A stretch of DNA of 64,000 bases from Paenibacillus oceani (GTDB taxonomy: Bacteria; Bacillota; Bacilli; Paenibacillales; NBRC-103111), in assembly GCF_014705615.1 (NCBI RefSeq), contig NZ_JACXJA010000015.1, positions 1 to 64,000 of the forward strand. Direction: 5' to 3'. The position numbers and the translations under genes were made by a program. Shown piece by piece: positions 62,424-64,000 of the stretch. The notes beneath the pieces were generated by a model, which was given only the letters and a program-made list of their open reading frames with translations, was not told the DNA's origin and ran no database searches. Within the stretch, counting starts at the first letter, position 1. Each line of letters starts with the position of its first letter.

Positions 62424-62630
62424 CTAAAGCCGCACCCGAACCTCCCGAATCATAACTGTATCGTCCTTGCCTGGTTCGGGAATGAATCTCAAAGCCGTCA
62501 GCTTCCGCCCGTCTGCCGGCAGCGGAATGACGATTTTGTAATAGGTCCGGTCTCCGTCGCGGATCGGCAGCGCCGTGCGAATCGGCATCGTATGCTTGCC
62601 GTCCCGGTATACCTTGCGCTCCGCCTAGTA
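62424..62630 (-). pseudogene. C-terminal remnant of a carbohydrate-active protein (tentative)
   Basis: A coherent minus-strand frame reads AERKVYRDGKHTMPIRTALP, then KIVIPLPADGRKLTALRFIP and ends VMIREVRVRL with a stop. The upstream end meets an in-frame stop at about 62630 with no start or ribosome site. The beta-rich ending resembles the last domain of large glycosidases. The terminator after it is intact. The family call is by resemblance only. Confidence 0.4.
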
Positions 62631-62716
62631 AAGTGCATTTCCTGACGGATTCGATCAGATCTGGCTCCCCGCTTCCTTTTCCCCTATAATCGTAAAAAAG
62701 AAAGGAAGTGGAAACG

Positions 62717-63118
62717 ATGAAGTTCGTGCTGCTATTCGGTCCGCAGGCGGTCGGCAAGATGACGGTCGGGCAAGAACTCGCCAAAATAACAGGGTTAAAG
62801 CTGTTTCACAACCATATGAGCATCGAGCTGGTCGTCCCGTTTTTCAGCTATGGTACTGAGCCGGGAAAACGACTGGTCAAGCTGTTCCGGCAGGCCATTT
62901 TCGAAGAGGTGGCAGCCAGCGAATTGGACGGATTGATCTTTACGTTCCTCTGGTCGTTTGACCGTCAAGCGGATTGGGACTATGTGGACAACGTCTGCCG
63001 GATTTTCGAATCCAAGGGGGCCGATGTTTATTTCGTCGAGCTGGAAGCGGAGCTGTCCGCAAGACTGGAGCGCAACAGAAGCCCGCACCGGCTCGAGCAT
63101 AACTCGAACTCTTCCTGA
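62717..63118 (+). pseudogene. AAA/shikimate-kinase-like P-loop protein, 3' truncated
   Basis: The frame has a Walker-A-type loop FGPQAVGKMTVGQELA at the start, GLKLFHNHMSIELV, and ends after ARLERNRSPHRLEH. Related proteins continue for a further ~50 residues after this point. The frame instead runs for a few residues of foreign sequence to a stop. The breakpoint near 63103 is also where the opposing beta-helix gene stops making sense. The ATG at 62717 follows AAAGGA. Confidence 0.7.
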
Positions 63119-64000
63119 AAGACGATCGTATTGTTGCTCACTGTAATATTTTCGAAGACGGTCTTCTCGCTTGTCCATCCCGCGCTTGCGATACCCACGG
63201 TCAAGTATCGCCGATGCACCTTGTTGGTCAGCGTAATCGTATTGCCGATAACCGTTACGTTTTTGACCGGATGGGTGCCGTAGGGCCCAATCTGGATTCC
63301 TTGATTGGCGTTGCTGATCGTATTGCCGGAAACCGTCATATCGCACCGGTCGTCCGTGCCGTTACCCGCTTGGAGATTGACTCCCGTATAATATCCGTCC
63401 ATCACATTGTTCGAAACGACGCTTTGCCCCAGATGCGTCTCGATCGCCCCTCGCGCCTTCTGCCCGGGAGCCGCATAAAACATACAGTTCATCACCGTAT
63501 GATTCCGGCCGTTCACATAAATCGCGGAGTTGTCGTAATCGCCGGTCCCTCTTGCCATGACGAAGTTGAAATAACAATCCGTAATCGAAGCGAGGTAACC
63601 CGTATTGCTGTTGAGCGAAACCGAGTTGACGCCGCATGTAGGATCGAAATGCACATTGTCAACGCTTACATTTTCGTAGCGGTACGAGATGATGCAGAAC
63701 TGGTAAAAATAAACCGTGTCTTTTCTATTAAGGTCGATGTAACAGGTGAGATTGTTTTGCGGATTTTGGTCGAACCGCAGCTTGCTGATCCGTACATTTT
63801 TAAGCGGTGCGCTGCTGCTGCCGTAGAAGATCGTAAAGTAATCGCCCGCATTGTCCTTCACTTTAATGACCGAGCCGACGCCTTCACCCAGCAGGTTCAC
63901 ATCGTTTCTCAGCGTAATCCATTTATTCAAATACGGAGATACGATATACGTGCCTTTCGGGAAAAAAACGGTCCCGCCGCCCATCGCGAATATGGCGTTG
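63028..64000 (-). CDS. Pectate-lyase-superfamily beta-helix protein, truncated at 3' end and cut by window edge
   Basis: The frame is open to the window edge. It begins NAIFAMGGGTVFFPKGTYIV, the Pectate_lyase_3 N-terminal block found in phage-tail-spike-like and polysaccharide-degrading proteins. Right-handed helix turns follow (SVDNVHFDPTCG; MTVSGNTISNANQGIQIG; ITVSNNTIVFQEE). After about 63105 the frame enters the antisense of the kinase remnant and becomes Ser/Cys-rich nonsense up to the stop at 63028. The natural C-terminus is therefore lost. The 5' end lies outside the window. Confidence 0.7.
   Translation of the reverse strand, partial: NAIFAMGGGTVFFPKGTYIVSPYLNKWITLRNDVNLLGEGVGSVIKVKDNAGDYFTIFYGSSSAPLKNVRISKLRFDQNPQNNLTCYIDLNRKDTVYFYQFCIISYRYENVSVDNVHFDPTCGVNSVSLNSNTGYLASITDCYFNFVMARGTGDYDNSAIYVNGRNHTVMNCMFYAAPGQKARGAIETHLGQSVVSNNVMDGYYTGVNLQAGNGTDDRCDMTVSGNTISNANQGIQIGPYGTHPVKNVTVIGNTITLTNKVHRRYLTVGIASAGWTSEKTVFENITVSNNTIVFQEEFELCSSRCGLLLRSSLADSSASSSTK

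Overview
The window looks like chromosomal DNA from a Paenibacillaceae-type Firmicute (Paenibacillus or a close relative). Evidence is the moderately GC-rich coding regions, strong AGGAGG-type ribosome binding sites with frequent GTG/TTG starts, rho-independent terminators, MalFG-type sugar ABC importers without their own ATPase, a stalk-domain/BsuPI secreted protein, XerS, HAAS/PadR and VTC/DUF4956 modules. No rRNA, tRNA, CRISPR array or prophage was seen. Layout: 0-6.4 kb is a small-gene and decay zone (AAA ATPase, PadR/HAAS pair with a perfect inverted-repeat operator, DoxX protein, Nudix, GNAT, a histidine-kinase remnant) holding two copies of a ~257-bp non-coding repeat. 6.4-10.6 kb is a pentose phosphate operon zwf-tkt-tal with a divergent LysR regulator. 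12.3-18.1 kb holds a DUF3817-MFS fusion, a PhyH-HEAT dioxygenase divergent from an AraC regulator, a DUF2268 protease, a small membrane protein and a Nudix hydrolase. 18.2-26.6 kb is a cell-wall sugar salvage regulon: a minus-strand operon (GNAT, sugar-binding lipoprotein, two permeases, PIG-L protein, RpiR/MurR regulator, NamZ) faces divergent murQ across a shared operator region. NamZ has no signal peptide and no PTS gene is present, so the sugar appears to be imported by the ABC system and cleaved inside the cell. 26.8-35 kb is mixed: zinc-ribbon protein, coiled-coil membrane protein, an AT-rich block (BtrH-like protein, HTH regulator, GNAT), a frameshifted RidA, pirin with a decayed MarR regulator, a methyltransferase and a stalk/BsuPI protein. 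35.1-44.3 kb is a minus-strand array: two-component system, N-acetylmuramoyl-L-alanine amidase, sugar-type ABC importer with two related binding proteins and, oddly, an HlyD-type adaptor. 44.5-53 kb has a transposase remnant, nadE, xerS and a translationally coupled five-gene biosynthetic operon (KAS III, ATP-grasp, NAD-dependent reductase, metallo-beta-lactamase-fold hydrolase, F390-synthetase-like ligase). 53.3-58.4 kb has a VTC/DUF4956/carbohydrate-binding lipoprotein operon behind six 11-bp phased repeats, then an ECF sigma factor with a membrane partner. 58.7-64 kb has a SelA-like PLP enzyme, an oxidoreductase, LacI and other remnants, a LOG-type protein, and a junction where a kinase and a beta-helix protein are both cut off. 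The most unusual signal is a set of palindromes with Xer/dif geometry (11-bp arms, 6-bp centre, inner half-site TTATG): at 31,099, 44,495, 46,363 (just upstream of xerS) and 53,087, with a looser one at 28,283. Two of them bracket the segment carrying xerS and the biosynthetic operon. All function calls are from reading the sequence; no database search was run.
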